Origin: Apostichopus japonicus
Taxonomy: Eukaryota > Echinodermata > Holothuroidea > Aspidochirotida > Stichopodidae
Assembly (NCBI RefSeq): GCF_037975245.1
Contig: NC_092570.1
Location: 267,501-331,500, forward strand
DNA length: 64,000 bases
Reading direction: 5' to 3'
Numbering within the stretch: the first letter of the stretch is position 1; each line of letters begins with the position of its first letter. Shown piece by piece: positions 62,066-64,000 of the stretch. The position numbers were made by a program, and so were the translations under genes. Below the pieces are notes generated by a model. The model ran no database searches. It saw only the letters and a list, made by a program, of their open reading frames with translations, and was not told the origin of the DNA.

Positions 62066-63270
62066 CAGAGCAATAGGATGAGGGAGGGAGGGAGGTACAC
62101 TAGATTCGTTATAGAGCAATAGGAGGAGGGAGGGACACTAGACTCATTATATAGCAATATGAGGTGGGGGGCACTAGACTCATTATAGAGCAATAGGATG
62201 AGGGAGGGAGGGAGGGAGGGAGGGACACTAGACTCACTATAGAGCAATATGATGAGGGAGGGACACTAGACTCACTATAGAGCAATATGATGAGGGAGGG
62301 ACACTAGACTCATTATAGAGCAATAGGATGAGGGAGGGACACTAGACTCATTATAGAGCAATAGGATGAGGGAGGGACACTAGACTCATTATAGAGCAAT
62401 AGGATGAGGGAGGGACACTAGACTCACTATAGAGCAATAGGATGAGGGAGGGATGGAGGGACACTAGACTCACTATAGAGCAATATGATGAGGGAGGGAC
62501 ACTAGACTCACTATAGAGCAATAGGATGAGGGAGGGACACTAGACTCATTATAGAACAATAGGATGAGGGAGGGACACTAGACTCATTATATAGCAATAT
62601 GAGGTGGGGGGGGGCACTAGACTCATTATAGAGCAATAGGATGAGGGAGGGAGGGAGGGACACTAGACTCGCTATAGAGCAATATGATGAGGGAGGGACA
62701 CTAGACTCACTATAGAGCAATAGGATGAGGGAGGGTCACTAGACTCATTATAGAGCAATAGGATGAGGGAGGGACACTAGACTCATTATAAAGCAATAGG
62801 ATGAGGGAGGGACACTAGACTCATTATAGAGCAATAGGATGAGGGAGGGACACTAGACTCATTATATAGCAATATGAGGTGGGGGGGCACTAGACTCATT
62901 ATAGAGCAATAGGATGAGGGAGGGACACTAGACTCATTATAGAGCAATAGGATGAGGGAGGGACACTAGACTCATTATAGAGCAATAGGATGAGGGAGGG
63001 AGGGAGGGAGGGACACTAGACTCACTATAGAGCAATATGATGAGGGAGGGACACTAGACTCATTATAGAGCAATAGGATGAGGGAGGGAGGGAGGTAGGG
63101 ACACTAGACTCACTATAGAGCAATATGATGAGGGAGGGACACTAGACTCATTATAGAGCAATAGGATGAGGGAGGGACACTAGACTCATTATAGAGCAAT
63201 ATGATGAGGGAGGGACACTAGACTCATTATAGAGCAATAGGATGAGGGAGGGACACTATACTCCTTATAA
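62066..63270. repeat. 38-bp minisatellite, about 31 units
   Basis: Unit acactagactcattatagag + caataggatgagggaggg, with length variation in the (ggga)n part and a gaggtgggggg variant. G-rich on the plus strand; Ser/Pro/Leu-rich minus ORFs over it are artefacts. Confidence 0.95.
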
Positions 63271-63760
63271 TCCGATATGTAGTGCGTACTAGGTTTGATC
63301 CAATAATTCGGGGCTATCTCATATAAGATATTTTGCATTCAGAAGGGAACTAGATCTCGATACTTTGCCGGTACAGGGGGTGGGGTGGAGGCGGCGCCAT
63401 TTACCTCTCGTTGTGCCTGCTGGGAGGGGTTCAGATCACTTTTAGTCGAATCTGACACATGCAGTATGGAGTATCCTACTAGGGTTGAAACGGCACACCC
63501 ATATTTGTATATACAAGTACCATGAAGTACTATCCAATTAGATTTTTAATTCCCGTTTGTAATTTATTCTACATATCTCATATCATGATTCGTGACTTTT
63601 GTAACAAATTAAGAATGACAAAACGTCTTCTATGATACTTTTAAGAAATGCCACACAAGATAGGGCCTGGGTACGAAAAATAAATAATTATATTTACTGC
63701 CCTTATCTTTTTTGTGTGAATATCCGTAAACTTTCAATAATAAAATACTAATATTAGTCA

Positions 63761-64000
63761 GATTCCTGCGCCCTACCCCCCCCCCTTCATCTCAAACCTG
63801 TGACGGGTCATTAAGGTCTTCATAACTTATTATAATACACGAGTAAACAGTTACTTTGCATTAATTTGATCTATAGCTCGGTGTGCTTGTGAAATAGCAC
63901 CCTCTGTTTAATTGCATCATTTGCAGATTCCTACGCACCCCCCCCCCCTCATCTCAAACTTGTGACGGGTCATTAAGGTCTTCATAACTTATTATAATAC
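63761..64000. repeat. Direct repeat of about 76 bp, spaced 165 bp, cut by the window edge
   Basis: 63761-63838 and 63926-64000 share gattcct(g/a)cgc, a C-run, catctcaaac and gacgggtcattaaggtcttc up to ttattataatac. The second copy stops at the window end, so this may be the start of a tandem array. Confidence 0.85.

Overview
The window reads as nuclear DNA of an invertebrate animal, most likely a deuterostome and plausibly an echinoderm such as a sea cucumber. That call rests on gene families and structure, not on a search. Genes are cut into short exons with GT/AG introns, there are no operons or Shine-Dalgarno sites, the DNA is AT-rich, and it is packed with minisatellites, TA microsatellites, poly-G tracts and small hAT-type transposons.

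Four genes can be assembled by joining exons whose reading phase and splice sites agree. (1) On the plus strand, 5484-23135 encodes a Golgi-type carbohydrate sulfotransferase resembling CHST15: a short cytosolic tail, one signal-anchor helix, an N-glycosylated stem, and a PAPS-binding catalytic domain spread over five exons. A 90-nt exon at 12804-12893, too short to stand out as an ORF, restores the complete domain. (2) and (3) On the minus strand, two tandem SLC16 monocarboxylate-transporter paralogues lie at 45559-53168 (copy B, 493 aa) and 31464-36407 (copy A, 504 aa). Both have five coding exons, all junctions in the same phase, and exons 2 and 3 of identical length. Copy B keeps the transmembrane-8 Asp/Arg pair. 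Copy A has Asn in place of that Asp and a C-terminus that looks like a PDZ ligand. (4) Also on the minus strand, 53989-61495 holds a small gene I do not recognise, rich in charged helical sequence. Its last two exons join cleanly and a poly(A) signal follows the stop.

Layout. 1-5366: no gene seen. 5367-23135: sulfotransferase gene, with a 28-bp minisatellite of about 54 units and a 0.94-kb foldback element in its introns. 23136-31463: convergent intergenic space with 96-bp and 16-bp tandem repeats, a small MITE, long TA tracts and a broken Ty3/gypsy integrase end. 31464-36440: transporter copy A, with an 864-bp hAT-type element in its last intron. 36478-37575: a 42-bp minisatellite in the 5' intron of copy A. 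37576-45558: no gene, one composite hAT element and a perfect 14-bp hairpin. 45559-53168: transporter copy B, with an inverted copy of the composite element in intron 3. 53935-61495: the unrecognised gene, with a 2.45-kb 41-bp minisatellite in its last intron and a LINE reverse-transcriptase relic. 61496-64000: a candidate orphan exon, a 38-bp minisatellite and a direct repeat running off the edge.

The sulfotransferase would modify glycosaminoglycan-type sugars in the Golgi and the transporters would move small carboxylates or related solutes across membranes. Nothing in the sequence ties them into one pathway, and I see no defence or other multi-gene system. The strongest leads are the divergent transporter pair, the nested hAT composite present in two copies, and the unrecognised gene.
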